A stretch of 48,274 nucleotides of DNA from SAR324 cluster bacterium (GTDB taxonomy: Bacteria; SAR324; NAC60-12). The notes under the pieces were generated by a model that searched no databases, was not told the origin of the DNA, and saw only the letters and a program-made list of their open reading frames with translations. Of the stretch, positions 8,475 to 17,262 are shown one piece after another. Location of the stretch: assembly GCA_015231885.1 (NCBI GenBank), contig JADGAT010000036.1:1-48274 (forward strand), given 5' to 3'. Numbering within the stretch: position 1 is the first letter of the stretch; each line of letters begins with the position of its first letter. The position numbers were made by a program, and so were the translations under genes.

Positions 8475-9061
8475 AGGAAAACATGAAACCGCAGAAAAGT
8501 TATCAAGGATTCTCGTTGGTGGAAACGATCATTGCCCTGGCCGTATTGAGCCTGATGATCGCCGGTGTTCTGCCGTTGGCCGGAAGCTATTTGGAAAAAG
8601 CTAAATTTTCTAAGGCTCAGTCCGAAGTGGAAACAATCATAGAATCCATTCATAATTTTCGTGAAGATACCAAGCGTTATCCTGTCTATACGGCAGCTGC
8701 GGGAACCAAGCTGGATTTTCTTGAGAGTGACGGGAACGACCCTGCTGGAAAATGGGCAGAAGCTAATTTTACGAATTTAAGCAATTACCTGATAGATGAC
8801 CCAACCACTAAAAATTATCAGGACAGTGCGGGAGCGATTGATTTCAGCCCAACCGATTTGATTCAATGGAATGGCCCGTATCTGGAAGAAAAATCAAATT
8901 TTTCAGATCCCTGGGGGCAGAAGTATCTAATTGGGGTGCAGGGATTTTATGACAGTACCGATACTCAGGTTTGGGTATTGTCGGCTGGTAGTGACATGAC
9001 CTTGGATACCACTATTGCTTCCACAATGATGGGAGCCGATATTGGCAAAAGGATGCAGTAA
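8471..9061 (+). CDS. Type IV pilin-like pseudopilin
   Basis: The 196-residue product has a short leader and cleavage site G|FSLVETIIALAVLSLMIAG with the conserved +5 Glu. The C-terminal region has WNGPYLEE, SDPWGQKYLIG and VLSAGSDMTLDTTIAS..GADIG, closely matching the layout of the pilin at 1123-1740. Translation may start at 8471, overlapping the secretin stop, or at the in-frame ATG at 8483, which has AAGGA four bases upstream and would leave a nine-residue leader. Either way it should be a prepilin-peptidase substrate and a pilus or pseudopilus subunit. It sits between secretin and assembly-ATPase genes. Confidence 0.9.
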   Translation: MKENMKPQKSYQGFSLVETIIALAVLSLMIAGVLPLAGSYLEKAKFSKAQSEVETIIESIHNFREDTKRYPVYTAAAGTKLDFLESDGNDPAGKWAEANFTNLSNYLIDDPTTKNYQDSAGAIDFSPTDLIQWNGPYLEEKSNFSDPWGQKYLIGVQGFYDSTDTQVWVLSAGSDMTLDTTIASTMMGADIGKRMQ

Positions 9062-9081
9062 TTTAAATAAAAGGAAAGACC

Positions 9082-10764
9082 ATGGCAACCTTAGGTGAAA
9101 TTCTGGTAGAAAAAAATTATGTTTCCTACGAAAAGTTGGAAATTGCTCTCCAAGAGCAGCAGCAGACCGGTAAATTACTGGGAGACATTCTGGTACAGCA
9201 GGGATTTATTAAAGATACAGATTTGTCGTCGGCATTGGCTGAGCAGAGTGATGGAACCTTTGTGGATATCAAAACCACTCATTTTGACCCGGAAGCCGTG
9301 AAATTGATCCCTGAAAATTTTGCACGCACCAAATTAGTGGTCCCGATTCTTGCCAGCCAAACCACGCTGATGGTTGCCATGCGCAATAGCAGCGATATTC
9401 ACACTATTGATGAATTGCAGCACATCACCGGACGTTATCTGGATGTAGTTCAATCCACAGAAACCGATATTCTGGTCGCATTGGACCATTGTTATGCAAA
9501 AAACAGTGAGGTGAAGGAAAAGCAGGTTTTGGACAGCTTGATTGACTCTGCAGAAAAAGCACTCAGCAAACAGAAAGATCCCAGTGACACGGGAGGTGTT
9601 GCGGCCTTAGTCGAATATTTACTGGCTTATGCAGTACGTAAGAAAGCTACGGATATTCACATTGAGCCAACAGATACCATTGTTCGCTCACGATATCGGA
9701 TTGATGGAATGCTCCAACCTGGGCCAACCTTGCCAAAAAGCCTTCAGTCTGCGATCACGACCCGTTTAAAAATAATGGCCAATCTCGATATCTCCATCAG
9801 CCGAACTCCACAGGATGGCCAACTGAATTTTGAATATGGATCTAAAGAAATCACACTGCGTTTTTCCAGTCTGCCTGTGGTGGATGGAGAAAAATTGGTG
9901 ATGCGTGTGTTGGATAAAAGTGGTCTGCAGGTTGAAATGGATAAACTGGGGTTTTTACCCAGTGTACTTCCTGTTTACCAAAGTGTGCTCAGAAAACCTT
10001 ATGGTGTTATTTTGGTCACGGGGCCCACCGGTTCTGGAAAAACGACAACGCTTTATTCTTCATTGATGTACCTGAATTCTATTGAAAAGAATATTGCCAC
10101 TTTGGAAGATCCGGTGGAATACACGCTGCCCCTGATTTGCCAGTCTCAGATCAATGAGAAGGCAGGCCTTACCTTTGCTGGCGGACTGAGAGCCCTATTG
10201 CGCCAGGATCCTGATATTATCCTGGTTGGTGAAATGCGGGATGGGGAAACGGCAGGCATCGCCATTCAAGCGGCGTTAACAGGGCACCTTGTTTTGAGTA
10301 CGCTGCATACCAATGAAGCCGCAGGAGCATTTGCCCGTTTGAATGACATGGGAGTGGAGTCGTTTTTGATTGTTTCGGCATTGCTGGCCATTCTGGCACA
10401 ACGTCTGGTTCGGCAGGTCTGCAGTGAGTGCGGTCAGCAAGAAACCGAATTGACTGATGTTCATCACCAAATTTTAGAAGAACTCGGAAAAACTCCGGAA
10501 GAAGCCAATTTTCGCAAAGGAGCCGGGTGTGAGTCGTGTAATGGAACTGGCAGCAAGGGCCGTATTGCCATTACAGAGCTGCTGGTGGTTGACGATACGA
10601 TTCGAAAATTGGCATTAGAAGGTGCCGATAGTGCTGCTATCGAAAGAGCTGCGGTGGTCAACGGCATGAATAACCTCAGTAAAGATGCACTGATTAAGTG
10701 CTCATTGGGGCAGATTTCAATAGCCGATTTGGAAAAATCGGGACTGTGGAACCGACAGATATAA
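9082..10764 (+). CDS. pilB: Assembly ATPase PilB/GspE
   Basis: The 560-residue protein has an N-terminal MshEN/GspE-N-like domain (about 1-140, beginning LGEILVEKNYVS, with LGDILVQQGFI), then a catalytic half with Walker A GPTGSGKTT (314-322), TLEDPVEY, Walker B DIILVGEMRD (378-387) and the His-box line HLVLSTLHT. A zinc-binding tetracysteine is present at C447/C450 and C483/C486, typical of PilB/GspE and absent from PilT. It powers pilus or pseudopilus extension from the cytoplasmic face with the PilC homologue encoded next. AAAGGAAAGACC gives a good ribosome site before the ATG. Confidence 0.93.
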   Translation: MATLGEILVEKNYVSYEKLEIALQEQQQTGKLLGDILVQQGFIKDTDLSSALAEQSDGTFVDIKTTHFDPEAVKLIPENFARTKLVVPILASQTTLMVAMRNSSDIHTIDELQHITGRYLDVVQSTETDILVALDHCYAKNSEVKEKQVLDSLIDSAEKALSKQKDPSDTGGVAALVEYLLAYAVRKKATDIHIEPTDTIVRSRYRIDGMLQPGPTLPKSLQSAITTRLKIMANLDISISRTPQDGQLNFEYGSKEITLRFSSLPVVDGEKLVMRVLDKSGLQVEMDKLGFLPSVLPVYQSVLRKPYGVILVTGPTGSGKTTTLYSSLMYLNSIEKNIATLEDPVEYTLPLICQSQINEKAGLTFAGGLRALLRQDPDIILVGEMRDGETAGIAIQAALTGHLVLSTLHTNEAAGAFARLNDMGVESFLIVSALLAILAQRLVRQVCSECGQQETELTDVHHQILEELGKTPEEANFRKGAGCESCNGTGSKGRIAITELLVVDDTIRKLALEGADSAAIERAAVVNGMNNLSKDALIKCSLGQISIADLEKSGLWNRQI

Positions 10765-10798
10765 ATTTTATAAATCCAGAATCTAGTGAGGAAACATT

Positions 10799-11998
10799 AT
10801 GCCAGTTTATGATTATCAAGCCGTTAATGATATTGGGGATAAAATCAAAGGATCCCTGGTTGCCAATGAGATCCGGCACTTGGAGACGATTCTCAATGAA
10901 AGAGGGCTGTTTCTGTTGGTTGCCCATGAACAGACCGTGACGTCCAATTTTTTTGAAAGATTTCGCGGAAGCTCCCAAGATACTTTGGTGTTTACGATTC
11001 ATATGGCCACTGGATTTCAAGCAGGTTTGCCATTGATTGAAATCATCGATGATATGATTGAAGAATCCGAAAAAGGGCATTTCCGGAAGGTACTGCAAGA
11101 TATTAAAATCAATGTGGAGGCAGGAAATAATCTCTCAGAAGCATTGAGCATGTATCCTAATTATTTTCCTGATATCTATCGGGTGATTGTGAAAACTGGA
11201 GAAGAAAGCGGGCGGCTTGAGGATATTTTTCAATACCTGGTCACGATGCTGGAATGGGAGAAAGGGGTAAAGAAACAAATTAAGAAAACCGTGACTCCCA
11301 TTTTGGGTATATTGGTGATGCTGGTGGGACTGTTTGTTCTGGTATTGACAACCATTCTTCCTAATTTCATTGATCTGTTCCAAAGCTCTGGAGTGGCATT
11401 GCCTGCACCAACACAAATTTTGATCAGCACCGGCGACTTTTTGAATGAATTTTGGCATTTCCTGCTGGTTGGAGGCTTTGGCTGTTACATTGTCTACAAG
11501 CTGATCCGCTTTACAACGGCAGGGCGCTATTATCTGGACAAAGTGAAATTGGCGATACCTGTCACGGGAATGGTTGTTCAGAAGCTTGCTTTGTCCCGTT
11601 TTGCTAATTTCTGGAAAATTTTGTTTGCCAGTGGAGTGGATTTGGCCAAGTCGTTAGAAATTGTATCAGAAGTGGTGCAAAATAAAAAAATGGAAAAAGC
11701 CATCTTGGATGCCCGTACTGAAATTATCAACGGACGGGAAATGGCAAAGGCGTTTCGACAGACAAAAATGTTTCCCGGCCTGGTGCTTCGCATGATCAAT
11801 TTGGGAGAAACAACAGGCAATCTGGAAACGTCGCTGGATAAAGTGACTGAATATTACGACAAGGAAATTCCGGAAACCATTGATAATCTTTTGGGCGTGA
11901 TGAAGCCGCTGATGCTGATATGTGCCGCCAGTTTGATTGTCATGGTTGGACTGGGAATTGTCCTGCCGATGTATGGAATGATTGAGACGATACACTGA
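10799..11998 (+). CDS. pilC: Inner-membrane platform protein PilC/GspF
   Basis: The 399-residue protein has the two-copy T2SSF domain architecture. Copy one (about 60-185) contains GFQAGLPLIEIIDDM and VIVKTGEESGRLEDI. Copy two (about 260-395) contains FWKILFASGVDLAKSLEIV and MINLGETTGNLETSL. Transmembrane helices fall near 165-188, 219-236 and 368-392, the standard GspF topology. It couples the PilB and PilT motors to subunit insertion. A GAGGAA site lies just upstream of the ATG. An alternative reading frame starting at 10698 across the pilB end is a shadow. Confidence 0.93.
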   Translation: MPVYDYQAVNDIGDKIKGSLVANEIRHLETILNERGLFLLVAHEQTVTSNFFERFRGSSQDTLVFTIHMATGFQAGLPLIEIIDDMIEESEKGHFRKVLQDIKINVEAGNNLSEALSMYPNYFPDIYRVIVKTGEESGRLEDIFQYLVTMLEWEKGVKKQIKKTVTPILGILVMLVGLFVLVLTTILPNFIDLFQSSGVALPAPTQILISTGDFLNEFWHFLLVGGFGCYIVYKLIRFTTAGRYYLDKVKLAIPVTGMVVQKLALSRFANFWKILFASGVDLAKSLEIVSEVVQNKKMEKAILDARTEIINGREMAKAFRQTKMFPGLVLRMINLGETTGNLETSLDKVTEYYDKEIPETIDNLLGVMKPLMLICAASLIVMVGLGIVLPMYGMIETIH

Positions 11999-12017
11999 GC
12001 TAGGAAAAGGAAAAATT

Positions 12018-13661
12018 ATGTTGTTTCAAATGGAAAAAGGAATCCTTTGTCTGACCAAAGGTAAAAAGCAAATACAAATTATTGAGGCTTCATTGAACAG
12101 AAAAGGGGCCAAACTGCATAATACGGCGACATTGCCTTTGTCAGAGGATTCTGAGGAAAAAACAGCGGAGCAGCTGCGTAAGCTTCTCAAAGAAAAGAAG
12201 TTCAAAACCAGACGTGTTCGTGCGGCTCTGCTCAGCGATGGGATCAAGTATCAACGAATTGTCATCCCGTTTATGAGGAATCGAGAATTGATGACAGCGG
12301 TCAAACAGGCTGCTGCGAAAGATCAGGGACAGCCCGTACATAAACTGTATATAGATCATAAAGTCATTCGTGTTTTTTTAGACAGGGGAATCAAACGCTA
12401 TGAAGTATTGGTTGCCTCCTGCTTGCAATCAGAAATTGACGCCTTTGAACAGCTGCTGCTTAAAGCAAAGTTAAAACCTGTGCTGATCTCTACTCTGTCA
12501 GGTAATTTTGCTTATGAGTCTCATACCAAAAAGAAAAAAATAGAAAAGAAGAAAGTAGAAAAGAAAAAAACAGAATCCAATGTCCGAGACGTCAATGCCT
12601 ATGTGTATTTTGCTGAGGGGCATACTTCTATCTCTTTTATAGAAGATGATCAGATTGTATTTTTTAGAGAGTTTGCTGTTCCTGCCATGGGCCAATCCAA
12701 AAATTCTGAAGACGATTTTTTTGGTGACTTAGAAGAAAAAACGAACCAGGCTGCAATAGAGAACTCTGAACAGGAAGCATCGCCTGAAGAGGGTTTTTCT
12801 GAAGACGATTTGAGCAGAACCAGTACGGAAATTTCTCGTTCTTTGCGCTATTTTCAGCAGAACTTTCGAGAGTATCGGGTGAGCCAACTGATTTTATGTG
12901 GTCGACCTGTCGATTCAGTCAAATTGGAAGAAGCCCTAAAGAGTGAAAAGATCCCGATCCATTCCTATTCGAAACTAGCACAGGTCTTCTGCCCAAAGGT
13001 CACAAAACAAGAGGCCATGCAGAAAATTTCGTATTTTGCCAGCGAACTAGGGCTTTTGCTAGGTGCTCCTTTGCGTGAGAAAATCAATTTCATTCCAGGT
13101 CTTACGCTTGTGTATCAATTTCGTGCTTTGCTGGCAAGTTTAGTAATTTTGCTGTGCTGTGTGTGCGGGTTGTCCTATTTTTATTTCGGAAATGAAATAT
13201 CGATTCTACAGCAGCAGATTGGACGTATTGAAACCAGCCAGGTACAGACCATTGTGCAAATGAAGATGCTTCAGCAGGTTGAGGGAAAACGCAAGCAGCA
13301 CGACCAACTCAAACCGCTGGTGACACGCCAGGTCTTTATGCCATACCGGTTGTCCTATGTGCCGTTTAAAAAATTATCTCAGGGGATCCCTGATCAGGTT
13401 ATTTTGAGAAAAATTGATGCCATACGGAAAGATAAAAAATGGGAGGGCTCGATTTCTGGAGAGGTGAGAGGTCATGAAATCGAAAAAGTGCGTTATTATT
13501 ATGAATCGTTTCGTGAATTTTTGGAAAAATCTCCCTTGTTCCAGGATCTAAAGGCTCCTGTACCAAGAATTGCAAAAAAACCGGAGCAGAAGGAATTGTC
13601 ACTGGGCTTCAAAGCCGATTTTCAATTGACTTCGGTTTCTTTTGAACACAATTGGAATTAA
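12018..13661 (+). CDS. Fused PilM-PilN (GspL-like) pilus alignment protein
   Basis: The chosen ATG at 12018 follows AGGAAAAGGAAAA; an in-frame start at 11982 would overlap pilC. The 547-residue protein has a cytoplasmic part (about 1-350) resembling the actin-like PilM/GspL fold: N-terminal KGILCLTKGKKQIQIIEASL and C-terminal ISRSLRYFQQN..VSQLILCG.....LEEAL, followed by ASELGLLLG. A lysine-rich linker sits at about 171-185 and an acidic one at about 225-265. Then comes the PilN-type INFIPG motif (about 357-362), one transmembrane helix (about 369-390), and a periplasmic coiled coil plus ferredoxin-like domain. In most pilus systems these are two genes; here one chain carries both, as in GspL and some MSHA systems. 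Confidence 0.85.
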   Translation: MLFQMEKGILCLTKGKKQIQIIEASLNRKGAKLHNTATLPLSEDSEEKTAEQLRKLLKEKKFKTRRVRAALLSDGIKYQRIVIPFMRNRELMTAVKQAAAKDQGQPVHKLYIDHKVIRVFLDRGIKRYEVLVASCLQSEIDAFEQLLLKAKLKPVLISTLSGNFAYESHTKKKKIEKKKVEKKKTESNVRDVNAYVYFAEGHTSISFIEDDQIVFFREFAVPAMGQSKNSEDDFFGDLEEKTNQAAIENSEQEASPEEGFSEDDLSRTSTEISRSLRYFQQNFREYRVSQLILCGRPVDSVKLEEALKSEKIPIHSYSKLAQVFCPKVTKQEAMQKISYFASELGLLLGAPLREKINFIPGLTLVYQFRALLASLVILLCCVCGLSYFYFGNEISILQQQIGRIETSQVQTIVQMKMLQQVEGKRKQHDQLKPLVTRQVFMPYRLSYVPFKKLSQGIPDQVILRKIDAIRKDKKWEGSISGEVRGHEIEKVRYYYESFREFLEKSPLFQDLKAPVPRIAKKPEQKELSLGFKADFQLTSVSFEHNWN

Positions 13662-13682
13662 GGGGAAGGATAAGAGGCAAAC

Positions 13683-14354
13683 ATGAAAATAAAAAATATA
13701 AAACGCTATCAGACAGAGATTGTTTTCACTTTTATCGGTATTGGGCTATTGGTCGCAGTGTATATGGTATTTCTGCAATATTCCCTGCATGCGGCGAAGC
13801 AGCAAAAGTTGGCCAGCCTGCAAAAAGAAGTACAGCAAACACAGCAGCAGATGACTCGATTTGCGCCTATGAACGAGAGCGATGAGGAAGAATGGAAAAA
13901 GCTCCGGGAGCAGTTTGTCGAATTGTATCCACCGCCCATTGATCTGCCCAGTAATTATACATACGATGCGGTAAAAAAAGAATTTTATGGATCCGGTATG
14001 CCGTTAGGAGTCACAGAGATTCCGCTCTATCAGGCTATCAGCCAAGTTACAGATGCTGTGGCCATTTCGAAAATTGAAATAACCCGCCAGAAAAGTTCCC
14101 AGCATCCAGAAGCACATGTCAATGAACTGTTGGCTGTTGAGAATCTGAATCTGAAATTTGTTTCTCAATATAAAAATGTATTGCAATTCATGTGGGAACT
14201 GAGTCGATTGCCCCTTGTCCTGGAAGTGACTTCGTTGACAATGGCAGCCGAAACCCGAACTCCCCTCAATAAAAATAAACAGGAAATTGGGGTGGAGATG
14301 GTTGTGCAGTACTTTCATCGAAAATCAGAACACGTATTTGAGGGGTGGCAATGA
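13683..14354 (+). CDS. PilO-like inner-membrane alignment protein
   Basis: The 223-residue protein has a short cytoplasmic tail, one transmembrane helix (about 13-33), a coiled-coil segment (about 38-60, rich in Q/K/L heptads) and a C-terminal alpha/beta domain ending LPLVLEVTSLTMAAE, as in PilO/GspM. Identity rests on topology, size and place directly after the PilMN gene. Sequence conservation in this family is always weak. It should dimerise with the PilN portion. The stop overlaps the next start (ATGA). Confidence 0.75.
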   Translation: MKIKNIKRYQTEIVFTFIGIGLLVAVYMVFLQYSLHAAKQQKLASLQKEVQQTQQQMTRFAPMNESDEEEWKKLREQFVELYPPPIDLPSNYTYDAVKKEFYGSGMPLGVTEIPLYQAISQVTDAVAISKIEITRQKSSQHPEAHVNELLAVENLNLKFVSQYKNVLQFMWELSRLPLVLEVTSLTMAAETRTPLNKNKQEIGVEMVVQYFHRKSEHVFEGWQ

Positions 14355-15154
14355 GCTTACAAGGTACAAAAAAAAATATAATGGTGGCTGCACTTTTAAT
14401 AGGAAGCAGTCTTTTTGCTGCACATACCAATGGTCTTTTTGATGAAATAATGGATGTTTCGTTTGGCGGCAGCACAGAGCAAAATCCTTCTGCAGCCCAT
14501 GTTCCCAAAAGGGAGCCTTCTCCAAAAGTTGCTAGACCACAACAGACTGTTGCAGCATCCTCTCAAAAAGAAAAAGGGGCTGTTTCTCCTGCTGTATTGG
14601 AGCAGGAGGTGTCGCAGGTGATTCAGTCACCTTGGGGAAAAGAGCCTTTCTATTCGACTCCAATCTCCAATGGGGCAGAGAACGAATCTTTGCAGGCTCG
14701 TCGTCATGCTCCATTATCCAATGACCCTCTCTCTGCTCAAGATGCGCTGAAAGCGGCAAAGCGCGCTTCTGATAAAGCCTGGCAAGCGATTACTGTTTAC
14801 AAATGGCCAAATGGAGAATGGTTTGGGGATGATTCAAAAGAAAATTCTGAAGGAAGAAAACCGCTGAGAACCGCAGATGAACAAGGGGAAGGTGGTGAAT
14901 CGCTCATGCCTCCGTCTCTCGTCTTAAAAATGGTATTTTTCAATGGAAAACAATGGACTGCGGTAGTCGATGATGGCAGCAGCCTGGTTTCTGTTCGCAA
15001 AGGAGATAGTATTGGCAGTCAGGAAGTGATTCAGGTCGACAAAGAGCGTGTCATGCTCCAATCAAATATGTGGGGAGAGCAGCACTTGGTTTTTGTCAAC
15101 AAATCATCAAATTTGCAATTTTCGGTAGCAGCAAACAAACCGGAGTTATTCTAA
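14351..15154 (+). CDS. PilP/GspC-like periplasmic protein
   Basis: The start may be ATG 14351 (ATGA overlap with the previous gene) or an in-frame GTG at 14345. The product has a hydrophobic N-terminal segment (about 9-24), a long low-complexity linker rich in P, S, K, Q and E, and a C-terminal beta domain (about 195-260: VLKMVFFNGKQWTAVVDDGSS..VRKGDSIGSQEVIQVDKERVML) with the pattern of PilP/GspC homology regions. Such proteins link the inner-membrane PilNO complex to the secretin. No lipobox is evident, unlike classical PilP. It is the last gene of the operon and ends tail-to-tail with a four-base overlap against the minus-strand lipoprotein gene. Confidence 0.7.
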   Translation: MSLQGTKKNIMVAALLIGSSLFAAHTNGLFDEIMDVSFGGSTEQNPSAAHVPKREPSPKVARPQQTVAASSQKEKGAVSPAVLEQEVSQVIQSPWGKEPFYSTPISNGAENESLQARRHAPLSNDPLSAQDALKAAKRASDKAWQAITVYKWPNGEWFGDDSKENSEGRKPLRTADEQGEGGESLMPPSLVLKMVFFNGKQWTAVVDDGSSLVSVRKGDSIGSQEVIQVDKERVMLQSNMWGEQHLVFVNKSSNLQFSVAANKPELF

Positions 15155-15474
15155 TATCGACAGGCATCTCCACCAAACAGGGTGCAGTAGAGCTCGTTAT
15201 AGATGCACTTGGTTTTTTGAGAAGGATTTTTTTTCAAGCATCGGTGCAGCCCCCCTTGCATGAGGTCATCACATTGGCTCGGTGTGGCGTCACTGGGGCA
15301 CCTTTCCGAAATCCATTGATTTCTCATGGTTTGGATGTTTTGCCTCATGGATTCGGGCTCAACGTATGGCACAAAATCGGGTTCAGCCGCCGAGCATGAG
15401 ATTAGAAACACAACAAAGAGCACGAACAGCTGATATTTGCTGTTCCTCAAAGATCTCATGTGCTTTTGTTCCAA
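15151..15474 (-). CDS. Small Cys-rich lipoprotein of unknown function
   Basis: The start is probably TTG at 15474, with AAGGA six bases upstream; an ATG at 15459 lacks such a site. The 107-residue product has a signal peptide with lipobox LISC, then a mature part of about 75 residues carrying six further cysteines (in RCPS, QCDD, RCLK, KCIY, YCTL, ACRY). These probably form disulfides in the periplasm. I recognise no family. It follows the SPOR gene by 11 bases and is probably cotranscribed with it. Confidence 0.7.
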   Translation of the reverse strand: MEQKHMRSLRNSKYQLFVLFVVFLISCSAAEPDFVPYVEPESMRQNIQTMRNQWISERCPSDATPSQCDDLMQGGLHRCLKKNPSQKTKCIYNELYCTLFGGDACRY

Positions 15475-15485
15475 GAAAAATCCTT

Positions 15486-16658
15486 TTAGAGTTTGATAAT
15501 TTCTGCTTTTTTGAAATCCTTACGGATTTTTTCTAACTTCTTCAAATGGTTTTGTGCTTCCAGGTGTGTTTCAAAGAAACCAATACGCATGCGATACCGC
15601 ACAGTTCCGCCTTCACTATGTCGATAAGACAAATAGGCAAAATTACTGATTTCAGCAACAATGGGCAAATCGGCAATGGCTTGTTCCTTTGACCCGTATT
15701 CGGGTAATTCCAAAAACCATGGTTTATTTTGTCGGGTACGCAGATCAATCAGCTCTCGGTTGAGTTCCTGAGATGATGGTAAAACAGCCCAGTAATTTTT
15801 AGGTAGCACTTTTTCATCCCGAAAGCGAAAATAAATTTCTTCTCCTGCACTTTGTGCTTCGTCTGCTGTTTTGAAAAATCCGACACGGATGCGATACCAG
15901 TATTTGTCATCAAATTTTTCATCCGTTCGATGCAGATAGGCATAATACCCTCCTGCCACTAATACCTTTACCAGGCTCACTGCATGTTCAAAGCGCTCTG
16001 GCTCAACAGACATGATTTGAACAGCATATTTGCCCTGTTTTTTGCGCGATAAGATATCTTTTTGGTCCTCTGCTTCTCCTTGAAATTGTATTTTTAATTT
16101 TTTTCTTTCCTCAACAATACTCCAGGTATTGGTATGTTCAGGAATTATTGTATAATCGAGTTTATACTTATTTTGAACAATGATGGTTTGCCAGTTAGAT
16201 TGAACCTCGACAGGCTTTGTTATGTCGACGGGGACCCAAAGGTGATTTTGGGTTTCGATCAATGCTGCGTGCTCTAATCCGGTAATTGAGGGGGCGGATT
16301 CTTCTGCAGCCGCTTCTTTTTTTATTGTGCTGCTGTTTTCTTTTGTTTGCGCCGAGTTGAATGAAGGTGTGGCAGGTTCGGGTTCTGTATGTTCAGGTGC
16401 CATGGCAGTGTCATCTGTCGTCTCTGGCGCTTCCTCTGTGCTTTCACCTTCATTTTCTGCATCTTCCTGGGCAGCGGTTTCGGGTTTTGGTTCAGGACCA
16501 GGCTTTGATTCTTTTTCCATATCACCAGTGTTGGTCTGCTCCACTGCCACGGAAAGGGTACTGTCTTCTTTTTCTTCAAGAGACATTTGATAAAAAACTA
16601 CAATAAAGATTGCAGCTAAGAGAATGGGGATGCCCCAAAATAAAGTCTGCATTTTCAT
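15486..16658 (-). CDS. Membrane-anchored protein with two SPOR-like domains
   Basis: The 390-residue protein has an N-terminal transmembrane helix (about 6-23), a long Pro/Glu/Thr/Ala-rich linker (about 28-125), and a middle region of unknown fold (125-200). A first SPOR domain lies at about 209-280 (GKYAVQIMS..., YWYRIRVGFFKTADEA) and a second at about 312-390 (PWFLELPEYGSKEQA..., RYRMRIGFFETHLEA). SPOR domains bind denuded septal peptidoglycan, so a cell-envelope or division-site role is likely. Paired SPOR domains are less common than single ones. The charged linker would span the periplasm. It is convergent with the pilus operon and is followed by the Cys-rich lipoprotein gene. Confidence 0.8.
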   Translation of the reverse strand: MKMQTLFWGIPILLAAIFIVVFYQMSLEEKEDSTLSVAVEQTNTGDMEKESKPGPEPKPETAAQEDAENEGESTEEAPETTDDTAMAPEHTEPEPATPSFNSAQTKENSSTIKKEAAAEESAPSITGLEHAALIETQNHLWVPVDITKPVEVQSNWQTIIVQNKYKLDYTIIPEHTNTWSIVEERKKLKIQFQGEAEDQKDILSRKKQGKYAVQIMSVEPERFEHAVSLVKVLVAGGYYAYLHRTDEKFDDKYWYRIRVGFFKTADEAQSAGEEIYFRFRDEKVLPKNYWAVLPSSQELNRELIDLRTRQNKPWFLELPEYGSKEQAIADLPIVAEISNFAYLSYRHSEGGTVRYRMRIGFFETHLEAQNHLKKLEKIRKDFKKAEIIKL

Positions 16659-16926
16659 AATACACCTTATCCTGCTGTTTTTATGATTTTTTTATAAAAA
16701 AATGAAGAATTCCTTTTCTGCCAGTGCTGCCAATACTCCTATATTTTTCATATCGAATGAGGTATGAAGTGTAAAGCAAATCATGACGATTTGTACTCCC
16801 AAACAAAAAATAAATTAGATTCTCTCTTGAATTATATACTAATTTTACGTAAAGAACACGTTTTGTAAATGCATCAGCAAATTTGAGTAGTTATAGCAGA
16901 AGCTCGTTCAATCTTTCAAGTCCCAT

Positions 16927-17171
16927 ATTGACACTGTGATTTTAGATCCTAAACCGATGCTGGAAGCCCTGAAAATAAAGATTTCACTGCATCTCAATTT
17001 GCCGATTTGCAGTTTATTGATATCGGAGGAGTTTTTGGAATCCCGTATCAGTCAACTCAAGCCCCTTTGAAAGTTAACGATTTGGGGCAACAAATATCAA
17101 ATTGTTTTCGGCAATTTTGCGAAAAATATGGTAAAAGATTAGATCTGATGGTTAGCAAGCGGGAAAAATAG
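16927..17171 (+). pseudogene. lysA: Remnant of diaminopimelate decarboxylase (lysA)
   Basis: The 604-base gap 16659-17262 holds no intact gene, but two frames spell parts of one enzyme. Frame one (from 16927) reads ILDPKPMLEAL. A -1 shift near 16971 leads to FADLQFIDIGGVFGIPYQ and LGQQISNCFRQFCEKYGK, ending at TAG 17169-17171. This is the order seen in DAP decarboxylase around its DILDP.PMLEA and FIDIGGGFGIPY (PLP-phosphate) motifs. Both ends of the enzyme are missing, the GGG is GGV, and the frame is broken, so it is nonfunctional. No other gene was seen in 16659-16926 or 17172-17262. Confidence 0.75.
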
Positions 17172-17262
17172 GAGGACCTCATTCAAGGATTCGTGAGGCC
17201 AGCCCCACATTAAACATGTCGTTTGTGTTAGATTTTTGTAACTTTTTATTCATAGTTCATGT

